Part shown: one piece after another, positions 12,627 through 20,464 of the stretch | Layout: every line of letters begins with the position of its first letter | How positions within the stretch are numbered: the first letter of the stretch is position 1 | Assembly: GCA_945872875.1 (NCBI GenBank) | Contig: CAMCBB010000015.1 | Span: 1-23,041 of the forward strand | DNA length: 23,041 nucleotides | Origin: Flavobacterium psychrophilum | GTDB lineage: Bacteria; Bacteroidota; Bacteroidia; Flavobacteriales; Flavobacteriaceae | Direction: 5' to 3' | Notes under the pieces: model-generated | What the model was told of the DNA's origin: nothing | The model's database searches: none | The model's input: the letters and a program-made list of their open reading frames with translations, nothing else | Program-made: the position numbers and the translations under genes

Positions 12627-14555
12627 ATGCAGTTCCAACATCCAGAAATTCTATATTTCCTTTTCTTATTGGTAATTCCAATTCTGGTGCATCTTTTTCA
12701 GCTTCGTAAATTCAAAACCGAATATTTTACGAATGTAAAATTCCTTAAAGAACTTGTTGTTCAAACCCGAAAAAGTTCAAAAATTAAAAAATACTTATTA
12801 CTTGCAACCCGTTTATTATTGCTTACAGCTTTAATCCTCGCGTTTGCAAAGCCGTACTTTATTGCAAAAGATCATAAAGACGCAAAAAACGAACTTTATA
12901 TTGTACTCGACAATTCGTTTAGTATGCAGGCCAAAGGTCAAAAAGGAGAATTGTTAAAAAGAGCCGTTCAAGATTTATTAGAAAACACACCCGAAGGCGC
13001 CAATTTTTCCTTATTAACCTGTACTGATAATTATTGGAATACCGATATAAAATCGATTCAAAAGGAATTGCAAAATTTAAAATACAGTACAACGCCTTTT
13101 CAATTAGAATCGATTCTTTCAAAAATTAAAGCACACAAATCGGCGTTTAGAAAAGACATAGTTGTCATTACCGATGCAGTTGGATTGCAATCAAAAAACA
13201 ACCCTTCAAAAAGCGAGGACGAAAATTTATATTACATAATTTCGGAAGCTGAAAAAACAAACAACATTGCCATTGATAGTGTTTTCATTAACCAAACATT
13301 AGATAATTTTTATGAAATTGGGGTAAAATTATCGGCTTATGGTGAAGATTTTAATGACATTCCGATTGCATTATTCAACAAGAATAAATTAGTAGCAAAG
13401 ACATTAGTAAACCTTGAAACAAAAAATAAGGTTATTAATTTCACCATTCCGAAAGCCGATTTTCATGGTTATGTATCAGTTTCTGACAACAGCTTGGAAT
13501 ACGACAACACCTACTATTTTAGCCTTTCAAAACCACAAAAAAGCAATGTAATAAACATTGGAAACACCGATAAAAGTCAATTTTTATCACGAATTTATAC
13601 GGATTCCGAATTTAATTATTCCAATACAGAATTATCCGGTTTAGATTATAACTCAATCGAAAAACAAGATGCTATTGTATTAAACGAGCTGAAAGAAATA
13701 CCTCAAGCCTTACAAACAACATTAAAATCATTTGCCGAAAAAGGCGGAAATATTATATTTATTCCAAGCGAAGAAGCGTCAGTCTCTAATATGAATGCAT
13801 TTTTATCAACCATAAGCAGCATTCAATACAAAACAAAAAATAGTAATGAGAAGTTAGTGACTAAAATTAATTTTAGTCATCCCCTATTCAGCAGTGTATT
13901 TGAAAAACAAGTCACTAATTTTCAATTTCCAAAAACAAAAACTTCTTTCGAAATAAGCAATACTTCACCCGTAGTATTAGGCTATAATGATCAAACAGCG
14001 TTTTTAAGTTCCTCACAAAGTGAAGTTGCTACTGCCTATGTTTTTTCAGCTCCATTAAACAAATTGAATAGTAACTTTCAAAATTCACCTATTGTAGTTC
14101 CAGTGTTTTACAACATGGGACAAAATGCTCAAAAAGCGGGAATCAATGTGTTACAAATTGGAGAAAATAAGCCATTTTTAGTTGATTCAAAATTAGGAAA
14201 AGATGAAATTGTAACTGTAAAAAACAATAAAGAAAGTTTCATACCATTGCAGCAACTACTTAATAATAAAGTAAAAATTACTTGTAATGAAAACCCAAAA
14301 GAAGCCGGGAATTTTGGAATATTCAACAATCAAATTCCTGTAAATACAATTAGCTTTAATTACAGCCGTACCGAAAGCAATTTAGACAACATCAATACAG
14401 ATGCTTTTACTAATTATAAAGAGATTAATAATATAAGTTCTATTTTTGATACACTTCAAGCAAACCGAAGTGACAATCAAATGTGGAAATTATTTATTTT
14501 ATTATCTTTATTATTTATTACACTTGAAGTATTAATTCAAAAATTTGTAAAATGA
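12627..14555 (+). CDS. BatA-domain/VWA-like inner-membrane protein
   Basis: The 642-residue protein begins with the BatA N-terminal domain: MQFQHPEILYFLFLLVIPIL and HLFQLRKFKTEYFTNVKFL, first membrane helix about 7-25, second about 56-76 (YLLLATRLLLLTALILAFA), then PYF. A von Willebrand A-like region starts at 89; YIVLDNSFSM supplies a DxSxS metal site at Asp95, Ser97 and Ser99. The central part is predicted extracytoplasmic, with a glutamine-amidotransferase-like stretch around 340-400. A final helix lies near 622-640 before a short lysine-containing tail. BatA-type proteins in Bacteroidota are linked to aerotolerance and MoxR-assisted assembly; here no MoxR or other Bat gene is adjacent. 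It heads an operon with the dihydroorotase-like gene (40-base gap). Confidence 0.88.
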   Translation: MQFQHPEILYFLFLLVIPILVHLFQLRKFKTEYFTNVKFLKELVVQTRKSSKIKKYLLLATRLLLLTALILAFAKPYFIAKDHKDAKNELYIVLDNSFSMQAKGQKGELLKRAVQDLLENTPEGANFSLLTCTDNYWNTDIKSIQKELQNLKYSTTPFQLESILSKIKAHKSAFRKDIVVITDAVGLQSKNNPSKSEDENLYYIISEAEKTNNIAIDSVFINQTLDNFYEIGVKLSAYGEDFNDIPIALFNKNKLVAKTLVNLETKNKVINFTIPKADFHGYVSVSDNSLEYDNTYYFSLSKPQKSNVINIGNTDKSQFLSRIYTDSEFNYSNTELSGLDYNSIEKQDAIVLNELKEIPQALQTTLKSFAEKGGNIIFIPSEEASVSNMNAFLSTISSIQYKTKNSNEKLVTKINFSHPLFSSVFEKQVTNFQFPKTKTSFEISNTSPVVLGYNDQTAFLSSSQSEVATAYVFSAPLNKLNSNFQNSPIVVPVFYNMGQNAQKAGINVLQIGENKPFLVDSKLGKDEIVTVKNNKESFIPLQQLLNNKVKITCNENPKEAGNFGIFNNQIPVNTISFNYSRTESNLDNINTDAFTNYKEINNISSIFDTLQANRSDNQMWKLFILLSLLFITLEVLIQKFVK

Positions 14556-14595
14556 TTTTTAATTCAATCGAATTGAAAATCCAATAAACTAAAAT

Positions 14596-15849
14596 ATGAA
14601 AATCCTAATCCGAGAAGCCAAGATTATCGACCCAAAAAGTCCGTTTCACCAACAAATAGTTGATGTAAAAATTAGTGATGGTATTATTGAACAAATTGGA
14701 AAAAACATTCCTAATAACTCCCATTACAAGGAAATAAGTCATTCCAATTTACACCTTTCTCAAGGTTGGATGGACTGCAGCGTTTCGCTTGGTGAGCCAG
14801 GATATGAAGATAGAGAAACCATAAGTAATGGACTTTTAGTGGCCGCAAAAAGCGGTTTTACTGCAATAGCTTTACAACCCAATAGTTTCCCTGTAATTGA
14901 CAATCAATCACAAATACATTTTGTAAAACAAAAAGCAGCACAATCGGCAACCGATTTATATCCAATTGGCGCCTTAACTAAAAACAGTGAAGGAACCGAT
15001 TTGGCCGAATTATTCGATATGAAAAATGCAGGAGCCATAGCCTTTGGAGATTATGGAAAAAGTTTAACAAATGCCAATTTGTTGAAAATTGGTTTGCAAT
15101 ATGTTCAAGATTTTGACGGATTAGTACTTGCATTTTGTCAAGATGAAAAAATAAAAGGAAGCGGAGTTGTAAATGAAGGTATCGTCTCTACCCGATTGGG
15201 ATTAAAAGGAATTCCTAATCTTGCCGAAGAACTTATAATAGCCCGAAACTTATTTTTGCTAGAATATACGGACGGTAAACTTCATATACCAACAATATCT
15301 ACAGCTAAGTCGGTTGAATTGATTCGGGAGGCTAAAGCCAAAGGGCTTCAAGTTAGCTGCAGCGTGGCGGTTTCTAATTTGGTTTTAACCGATGAAAAAC
15401 TAGATGGTTTTGATACCCGTTTTAAACTTTCACCTCCGTTAAGAACTAATGAAGATCGATTGGCTTTACTTGCAGGAGTTACAGATAATACCATTGATAT
15501 AATAACATCTGATCACAATCCGTTGGATATTGAACACAAGAAAATGGAATTTGACGGTGCTAAAAATGGTTCAATCGGACTGGAAAGTGCTTTTGGAGCC
15601 TTACTTACCGTTTTACCTGTAGAAACTATTGTTGCAAAACTTACAAATGCCAAATCGCTATTTAAAGTGACTCATTCCGAAATTGCAGAGGGCCAACCGG
15701 CCAACATTTCACTTTTCTCCACAGATGGCGAATGGGTTTTTGCCAAAGAAAATATACTTTCTAAATCTAAAAACTCGGCTTTTCTTGGAACTAAAATGAA
15801 AGGAACAGTAATCGGAATCTACAACAACAAAACTTTTATTGAGGCCTAA
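14596..15849 (+). CDS. Dihydroorotase-like protein lacking catalytic metal ligands (PyrC'-like)
   Basis: The 417-residue protein aligns over its whole length with type I dihydroorotases (amidohydrolase fold), but the metal site is gone. The HxH of the usual DxHxHxREPG is replaced in DCSVSLGEPG (60-69: Ser62, Ser64, Gly66). The His of HCED is Phe180 in AFCQDEK, HVST has become TIST (Thr233), SDDG has become GDYG, and only the late Asp306 (TSDHNP) persists. Scaffold motifs (MNEG-like VVNEG, SPPLRTNEDR, GSIGLESAFGALL) are kept, so the fold is under selection. By analogy with PyrC' of Pseudomonas it may be a non-catalytic partner of aspartate transcarbamoylase, or serve a new role. Its stop overlaps the next start (TAATG). 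Catalysis as dihydroorotase is unlikely. Confidence 0.85.
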   Translation: MKILIREAKIIDPKSPFHQQIVDVKISDGIIEQIGKNIPNNSHYKEISHSNLHLSQGWMDCSVSLGEPGYEDRETISNGLLVAAKSGFTAIALQPNSFPVIDNQSQIHFVKQKAAQSATDLYPIGALTKNSEGTDLAELFDMKNAGAIAFGDYGKSLTNANLLKIGLQYVQDFDGLVLAFCQDEKIKGSGVVNEGIVSTRLGLKGIPNLAEELIIARNLFLLEYTDGKLHIPTISTAKSVELIREAKAKGLQVSCSVAVSNLVLTDEKLDGFDTRFKLSPPLRTNEDRLALLAGVTDNTIDIITSDHNPLDIEHKKMEFDGAKNGSIGLESAFGALLTVLPVETIVAKLTNAKSLFKVTHSEIAEGQPANISLFSTDGEWVFAKENILSKSKNSAFLGTKMKGTVIGIYNNKTFIEA

Positions 15850-16175
15850 TGGATCAAAAAACTATTGACGAAGGAAAGTCGGCAGCCATAACCAGTTACA
15901 TTTTAATTGTAGGTGTGCTAATTGCCATTTCTATGAATTCAGAAAATAAGAATTCATTTGCTTCTTTTCACATCCGCCAAGGATTGGGTTTAACCCTAAC
16001 TTTCATTACTTTGGGGGTTTCCATAAGCTATTTTGAAAGCATTATGATTGCAGCACCCATGTGGATTTTCATTTCGGTATTGACCATTTACGGAATTTTC
16101 ACTGCTGCCAAAGGAGAAGTAATTCCATTGCCTTTGTTAGGAAAATGGTACCAAAAATGGTTTAGTAATTTTTAA
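15849..16175 (+). CDS. Small membrane protein, DUF4870/Tic20-like
   Basis: This 108-residue protein starts on the last base of the preceding stop codon (TAATG), which indicates translational coupling with the dihydroorotase-like gene. It has hydrophobic segments at about 13-30 and two more between 45 and 90, and the soluble motif NSFASFHIRQGLGL (about 35-48) resembles the FHxRQ block of DUF4870/Tic20-like proteins (for example FHARQALGL in import-component-annotated proteins). It ends PLLGKWYQKWFSNF. The specific role is unknown. The family link rests mainly on this FHxRQ motif and the three- to four-helix layout. Confidence 0.65.
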   Translation: MDQKTIDEGKSAAITSYILIVGVLIAISMNSENKNSFASFHIRQGLGLTLTFITLGVSISYFESIMIAAPMWIFISVLTIYGIFTAAKGEVIPLPLLGKWYQKWFSNF

Positions 16176-16183
16176 TTCTTCTT

Positions 16184-16822
16184 ATGACACTTCACCATTT
16201 AGTTAGAGCGCCGAAAATTATATTAGATAAAAATCCATTACTATTATTATTACATGGATATGGTAGCAATGAAGAAGACTTATTTTCTTTTGCGTCTGAA
16301 CTTCCCGAAGAATATTATGTAATATCTGCTAGAGCACCCTATGATATGGGTTTTGGAAGTTATGCTTGGTATGCCATTAATTTTGATGCCGATGAAAATA
16401 AATTTTCAGATATTCCACAGGCACAACAATCTAGAGATTTAATTGCAAATTTCATTAATGAGTTAGTTGCGAATTATCCTATCGATCCCTCAAATGTTAC
16501 TTTAATTGGATTTAGTCAAGGAACTATTTTGAGTTATGCTGTGGCACTCTCCTACCCAGAGAAAATTCAACGAGTAGTTGCTATGAGTGGCTATTTAAAT
16601 ACTGAAATGGTTAAACCAAATTTTGAAACTAATAACTTTAGTAATCTAAAGATATTTGCTTCCCACGGAACGGTAGACCAGGTAGTACCTGTAGATTGGG
16701 CTAGAAAAGCAGCACCTGCTTTAACGCAACTAGGAATAGAAATAGTTTATAAAGAATATTCTGTGGGCCATGGTGTTGCTCCACAGAATTTTTACGATTT
16801 CAAAAATTGGTTACAGCAATAA
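16184..16822 (+). CDS. Alpha/beta-hydrolase, carboxylesterase/phospholipase (YpfH-like)
   Basis: This 212-residue cytosolic alpha/beta-hydrolase belongs to the phospholipase/carboxylesterase family. LLLHGYGSNEEDLFSFA (22-38) supplies the oxyanion loop. GFSQG (about 109-113) is the nucleophile elbow with the catalytic Ser; ASHGTVDQVVPVDWARK carries the catalytic Asp, and VGHGVAP the catalytic His. It has no signal peptide and the length is typical of the family (about 200-220 aa). It is the last gene of the BatA-domain operon, 8 bases after the small membrane protein, and is closed by the bidirectional terminator at 16821. Substrates are probably short acyl esters or lysophospholipids, which the sequence does not settle. 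Confidence 0.88.
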   Translation: MTLHHLVRAPKIILDKNPLLLLLHGYGSNEEDLFSFASELPEEYYVISARAPYDMGFGSYAWYAINFDADENKFSDIPQAQQSRDLIANFINELVANYPIDPSNVTLIGFSQGTILSYAVALSYPEKIQRVVAMSGYLNTEMVKPNFETNNFSNLKIFASHGTVDQVVPVDWARKAAPALTQLGIEIVYKEYSVGHGVAPQNFYDFKNWLQQ

Positions 16823-16847
16823 AAAAAGTCTCAATTGAGACTTTTTT
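16821..16847. terminator. Bidirectional terminator between convergent operons
   Basis: AAAAAAGTCTCAA / TTGAGACTTTTTT is a perfect 26-bp palindrome (16822-16847) with A and T runs on both sides. It serves the esterase operon (plus) and the MBL/lipoprotein operon (minus, ending at 16852). Confidence 0.9.
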
Positions 16848-16851
16848 ATTT

Positions 16852-17334
16852 TTATTCTTGACCGTCAGGGTTATCCGAATCGGAAACTTTACTCCCTATT
16901 TCTCCATCTCCATAAAAAACCAATTGACCGGCTTTTTTAAGTTGGTATCCATTATGACCAATTAATTGGTAATCTTGAAATGACCATACTTTTTCAGAAC
17001 CGCTTTTAGAAACAATAAACGATTTATCATCTGGTAAAAATATTTCGGCTTTGTCACCATCTTCATTAAATAAAACATAGGCACACAATGTTTCATCTTC
17101 GGTTGCAGCATCTGAAGCAGGATTTAACTGAATTCCCGTAAAGGCTTTTACACATTCTTTGTTTAGCTTAGACCAGGTATAACCGGCAGAAGCCAAACAA
17201 CCGTCATCATCTTTATCTGCGCCAACAATTGTTGAATCTTTAACAGGTGCTTTTACTTCTTCATTGGTCGTATCATTTAGTTTACAAGAAATGAAAATTG
17301 AAGCTATTGCAATTACTATTAGTAGGTTTTTCAT
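16852..17334 (-). CDS. Hypothetical lipoprotein
   Basis: This 160-residue protein has a lipoprotein signal peptide: MKNLLIVIAIASIFISC, with lipobox IFISC and lipidated Cys17. The mature protein starts with an acidic, low-complexity linker and contains DDDGCLASAGYTWSKLNKECVK (about 42-63), where two Cys 16 residues apart could form a disulfide. A beta-rich C-terminal part follows (CAYVLFNEDGDKAEIFLPD and GYQLKKAGQLVFYGDGE). I do not recognise an enzymatic domain. It is the last of three minus-strand genes after the membrane-anchored 164-aa protein, with a 37-base gap holding a 14-bp direct repeat. Outer-membrane or periplasmic location is inferred from the lipobox. Confidence 0.75.
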   Translation of the reverse strand: MKNLLIVIAIASIFISCKLNDTTNEEVKAPVKDSTIVGADKDDDGCLASAGYTWSKLNKECVKAFTGIQLNPASDAATEDETLCAYVLFNEDGDKAEIFLPDDKSFIVSKSGSEKVWSFQDYQLIGHNGYQLKKAGQLVFYGDGEIGSKVSDSDNPDGQE

Positions 17335-17338
17335 AGGA

Positions 17339-17369
17339 TTAAAATTTTATTGGGCTTAAAATTTTATTG
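17339..17369. repeat. 14-bp direct repeat in an intergenic gap
   Basis: TTAAAATTTTATTG occurs at 17339-17352 and again at 17356-17369, nearly filling the 37-base gap between the lipoprotein gene and the gene upstream of it. It is probably a local duplication. Confidence 0.7.
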
Positions 17370-17371
17370 AT

Positions 17372-17866
17372 TTAGTATTCTTGTTTCGGATAAATAAAAG
17401 TATCCATTAATTGAAAGGTTATTTTTCCGTCTTTTTCAACAAAATATTTGAGCACTACATCACCCCAATATTGACCATCACTATAGTCAGCAATAATCCA
17501 ACGGTGGTTTAAAATTTTTATTTTATTGATGATGAATTTTTGTTCTCCTAATTTCTCTTGTCCTGTGTAAATATTTCCTTTTGGATCGTCATTATATGCC
17601 AACAATGCCTCTTTAATTTGTGGCATTAGCTTTTGCAAATCATAATCCACATAATATTCTTTAGCGAAATCATTGTTCTCTAATGAAAAATGGTTGGCTT
17701 CAAATAATTTATTGGTAACTACTGAAATACTGTCTTTATAGTACTTTATTTCACTTTCATTATTTTTCATTTCAAAAGAAAGCGCTTTCGAATAATACAT
17801 ATAAGTAAATGCAGCAACTAATGCTGATAAAATAAATAAGTAGAGATACAATTGTCTTTTCATCAC
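17372..17866 (-). CDS. Membrane-anchored hypothetical protein
   Basis: This 164-residue protein has one N-terminal membrane helix or uncleaved signal (YLYLFILSALVAAFTYMYY, about 7-25), a coiled-coil-like stretch (FEMKNNESEIKYYKDSISVVTNKLFEANHF) and a globular C-terminal domain with mixed beta strands (KFIINKIKILNHRWIIADYSDGQYWGDVVLKYFVEKDGKITFQ). I do not recognise the family. Translation is coupled: the ATG overlaps the TGA stop of the MBL gene by one base, and a second ATG follows at once, so the true start could be 17866 or 17863. The co-transcribed neighbour on the 5' side is a phosphodiesterase-like enzyme, but the link to its function is unknown. Confidence 0.7.
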   Translation of the reverse strand: MMKRQLYLYLFILSALVAAFTYMYYSKALSFEMKNNESEIKYYKDSISVVTNKLFEANHFSLENNDFAKEYYVDYDLQKLMPQIKEALLAYNDDPKGNIYTGQEKLGEQKFIINKIKILNHRWIIADYSDGQYWGDVVLKYFVEKDGKITFQLMDTFIYPKQEY

Positions 17867-18630
17867 TATAAAGCTATTTCTAAATTATCATAAGCCAAAA
17901 AAACATTAGAAGGTAACTTCTTTTCAACTTCAACATGAAAGCCAAGCAAATGACTAATATGAGTAAAGTAAGCTTTTTCAGGTTGGACCAAAGTTACAAA
18001 ATCTAAGGCTTCCTGCAAACTAAAGTGTGAGTGGTGCGATTCCTCTCTTAAGGCATTAATTACCAACACTTTTACGCCTTTAATTTTCTCAATTTCTTCG
18101 GATTTTATGGTTTTCACATCGGTTAAATAAGCAAAATCGTTCATTTTATAGCCAAAAACCTGAAGATTAGCATGGGAAGCATTAATTGGAACTATTTGAA
18201 TATCGCCAATTATAAACGGAATATTATTCTTTACTTCAATTGCATGCACTGATGGCGCTCCTGGATAACGATTTTCAGTTTCAAAAACATAATCAAAACG
18301 TTTTTTTAAATTTTCAATAACTCGTGTATGAGCATAAAAGGGAATTTCTCCTTGTTTAAAATTAAAGGGCCTAATATCATCAATTCCCGAGGTATGATCG
18401 GCATGTTCGTGTGTAAACAAAAAAGCGTCAATTTTTGTGCATTTTGAAGCTAACATTTGCTGTCTAAAATCGGGGCCACAATCAACTACTATTGAAGTAT
18501 TATGTGTGTAAACCCATACAGAAACACGCAGTCTTTTGTCTTTTGGGTTTAGACTTTTGCAAACCTCGTGATTGCTTCCTATTACAGGAATGCCTTGAGA
18601 TGTGCCAGTACCTAAAAAATAAATCTTCAT
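17866..18630 (-). CDS. MBL-fold metallohydrolase, PhnP-like phosphodiesterase
   Basis: This 254-residue cytosolic enzyme belongs to the metallo-beta-lactamase fold. It starts MKIYFLGTGTSQGIPVIGSNHEVC, matching the PhnP/tRNase Z-like branch (GTGTSxGxP). Metal ligands are visible: HEHADH (74-79), His153 in ASHANLQVFGY, Asp171 in YLTDVKT, and FTHISH (222-227) near the end, with HHSHFS (199-204) between. PhnP hydrolyses phosphoribosyl cyclic phosphate, but no other phn genes are here, so a broader cyclic-phosphodiester role is more likely. It heads a three-gene operon (with the 164-aa protein and the lipoprotein) and has a TATTTTTG promoter element at 18690-18683, divergent from the gene at 18751. 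Confidence 0.87.
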   Translation of the reverse strand: MKIYFLGTGTSQGIPVIGSNHEVCKSLNPKDKRLRVSVWVYTHNTSIVVDCGPDFRQQMLASKCTKIDAFLFTHEHADHTSGIDDIRPFNFKQGEIPFYAHTRVIENLKKRFDYVFETENRYPGAPSVHAIEVKNNIPFIIGDIQIVPINASHANLQVFGYKMNDFAYLTDVKTIKSEEIEKIKGVKVLVINALREESHHSHFSLQEALDFVTLVQPEKAYFTHISHLLGFHVEVEKKLPSNVFLAYDNLEIAL

Positions 18631-18682
18631 TATGCTAATAATTAGAATTCAAACTAAAAATTAAATCTTAGTTAAATTAATA

Positions 18683-18732
18683 CAAAAATAGCATTAATTA
18701 TCTTTTTTTAAGCACCATTTTTTCTAACTTTG
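18683..18732. promoter_or_regulatory. Divergent promoter pair
   Basis: Minus strand: TATTTTTG at 18690-18683, 52 bases before the MBL gene start. Plus strand: TAACTTTG at 18725-18732, 18 bases before the ATG at 18751. The two -7 elements point away from each other within 50 bp. Confidence 0.5.
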
Positions 18733-18750
18733 CTATCTATTAATTTGATT

Positions 18751-20223
18751 ATGGGAAATTCCGGATTAGACATAAAATTAAAAGGAGACAAAGTAATTGA
18801 GCAAATACCCTCAATTAAAGACAAAGCTTTACGCATAAATTTGAACGAAAATATCTATGGTACCTTTGCTGAAATTGGTGCGGGTCAAGAAACTGTTCGA
18901 CATTTTTTTAGAGCTGGAGGATCTTCTGGAACAATTGCAAAAGCAATGTCTGCCTATGATAAGGATTTTAGTGATGCTATTTACGGAATTGAAACGGATG
19001 GTCGCTATGTTACCGAAAGTAGGTTGACTAAAATGCTTTCGCATGAAGTAGATTTAATTGAAAAAAGATTAGACCGAGCAAAACACCCAAATAAATTATT
19101 CTTTAGTTACGCCAACACAGTTGCAACAATAGATTTCGCAAAGCAGTTTAAAGGTCATGGTTGGGTTGGAATAAAATATCAATTAGAGCCAGAAGAAGAT
19201 TACAATGAAATTACTCTTCATATACGATTTAAAGAAACCGATGCCCGTTTGCAACAAGAGACACTCGGTATTCTTGGTGTAAACTTAATCTATGGAGCAT
19301 TTTATAAATACAATGATCCTAAAAAATTACTTCGTTATTTATACGATCATCTTGATAAAGATCAATTAGAAATTGATACCATAAACTTCTCAGGGCCAAG
19401 ATTTGCTAATGTAGACAACCGATTAATGAGTTTGCAATTGGTAAAAAATGGAATGACAGATGCCGTTATGTTTAGTCCAGATGGACACAATATTTTACCT
19501 GCAGCTGTTTTATATAAAAAGAACATTCTAGCATTAAGAGGAAGTTTTCGTCCGGTTACCAAAGTAAACATGGACATGTTGGAACGCTCTTTGGAGATGT
19601 TTACCAAAGAAAATAAAGTAGAAAAAGAAAATACTTTTGTGATTTTTGAAATCACTTTATCTAATCTTCGCTCGGAAGGTGAAATTGACGAAAGAGATTT
19701 CATGGATCGAGCTGAATTACTTTGTTCACTTGGACAAACAGTTATGATATCTAATTTCCAAGAATATTACAAAGTGGTTGAATATTTCTCAAGTTATACT
19801 AAAGCCCGAATGGGGTTGGTAATGGGAGTTAATAATTTAGTAGATATTTTTGACGAAAAATACTACCGTCATTTAAGTGGAGGTATATTAGAAGCATTTG
19901 GAAAATTATTTTACCGAGATTTGAAAGTATACTTATACCCAATGCTTGAAGATGGAGAAGTAATTACATCTCAAAATCTAAAAGTACATCCTAGAATGAA
20001 GGAATTATATAAATTTTTTGCCTATAATGGAAAAGTAATTGATGTTGCCGGATATGATAAAGAAAATTTAAAAATCTTCTCGAGAGAAGTATTAAAAATG
20101 ATTAGTTCGGGCACTAGTGGCTGGGAAAGCCTACTTCCAATAGGTACCGCAGAGCTTATTAAACATCATAAACTATTTGGCTACGATCCCAATAAAGTAT
20201 TAGAAGATGTAACCAATGTGTAA
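18751..20223 (+). CDS. Conserved cytosolic protein of unknown function, 490 aa
   Basis: I recognise this as a protein widely conserved in Bacteroidota. From memory, databases label it variously TonB-dependent receptor or nicotinate-nucleotide adenylyltransferase, but neither fits. There is no signal peptide, barrel, plug domain or HxGH nucleotidyltransferase motif. Conserved-looking blocks are YGTFAEIGAGQETVRHFFRAGGSSGTIAKAMSAYDKDFSDAIYG (about 29-72), NKLFFSYANTVATIDFAK, GHGWVGIKYQ, and near the end SGGILEAFGKLFYRDLKVYLYP. The length is 490 residues from the ATG at 18751. An in-frame TTG at 18730 would add seven residues but lies inside the -7 element TAACTTTG, so it is rejected. The gene is monocistronic and ends with a hairpin terminator. 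No function is assigned. Confidence 0.85.
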   Translation: MGNSGLDIKLKGDKVIEQIPSIKDKALRINLNENIYGTFAEIGAGQETVRHFFRAGGSSGTIAKAMSAYDKDFSDAIYGIETDGRYVTESRLTKMLSHEVDLIEKRLDRAKHPNKLFFSYANTVATIDFAKQFKGHGWVGIKYQLEPEEDYNEITLHIRFKETDARLQQETLGILGVNLIYGAFYKYNDPKKLLRYLYDHLDKDQLEIDTINFSGPRFANVDNRLMSLQLVKNGMTDAVMFSPDGHNILPAAVLYKKNILALRGSFRPVTKVNMDMLERSLEMFTKENKVEKENTFVIFEITLSNLRSEGEIDERDFMDRAELLCSLGQTVMISNFQEYYKVVEYFSSYTKARMGLVMGVNNLVDIFDEKYYRHLSGGILEAFGKLFYRDLKVYLYPMLEDGEVITSQNLKVHPRMKELYKFFAYNGKVIDVAGYDKENLKIFSREVLKMISSGTSGWESLLPIGTAELIKHHKLFGYDPNKVLEDVTNV

Positions 20224-20228
20224 AATTC

Positions 20229-20257
20229 AAACCTCAATTACCAATTGAGGTTTTTTT
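20229..20257 (+). terminator. Rho-independent terminator
   Basis: AAACCTCAATT (20229-20239), a 3-base loop, and AATTGAGGTTT (20243-20253) form a perfect 11-bp stem ending in seven T. The rest of the 241-base gap to the next gene is AT-rich with no further clear element; GCATTTTG near 20428 is only a weak match to a -7 box. Confidence 0.9.
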
Positions 20258-20464
20258 ATTTAAAAGAAATTTCTTAATTAATTTAAATCGAATTTGTTCA
20301 TTTCAAAAAAAAATATTAATTTTATAAAAATTATTTAACTATCCTATAGTTAATTCTTCAATCCCCGAAGAAAAAAAAATTCCTACTAATTAGATTGGCT
20401 ATTTTATCAGATATTAAATCTGTTGCATTTTGTATTTAACAAATTAGCTAAATCATATTATTGA

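Noticed and set aside
12919..14329. Minus-strand frames inside the BatA-domain gene (12919-13122, 14129-14329).
   Set aside because: They are shadows of the coding strand without motifs.
18730..18750. TTG start extending the 490-aa protein by seven residues.
   Set aside because: The TTG is part of the -7 promoter element TAACTTTG, so it is unlikely to be in the mRNA.
18829..19703. Minus-strand frames inside the 490-aa gene (18829-19044, 19362-19703).
   Set aside because: They are antisense to a conserved gene and have no independent support.
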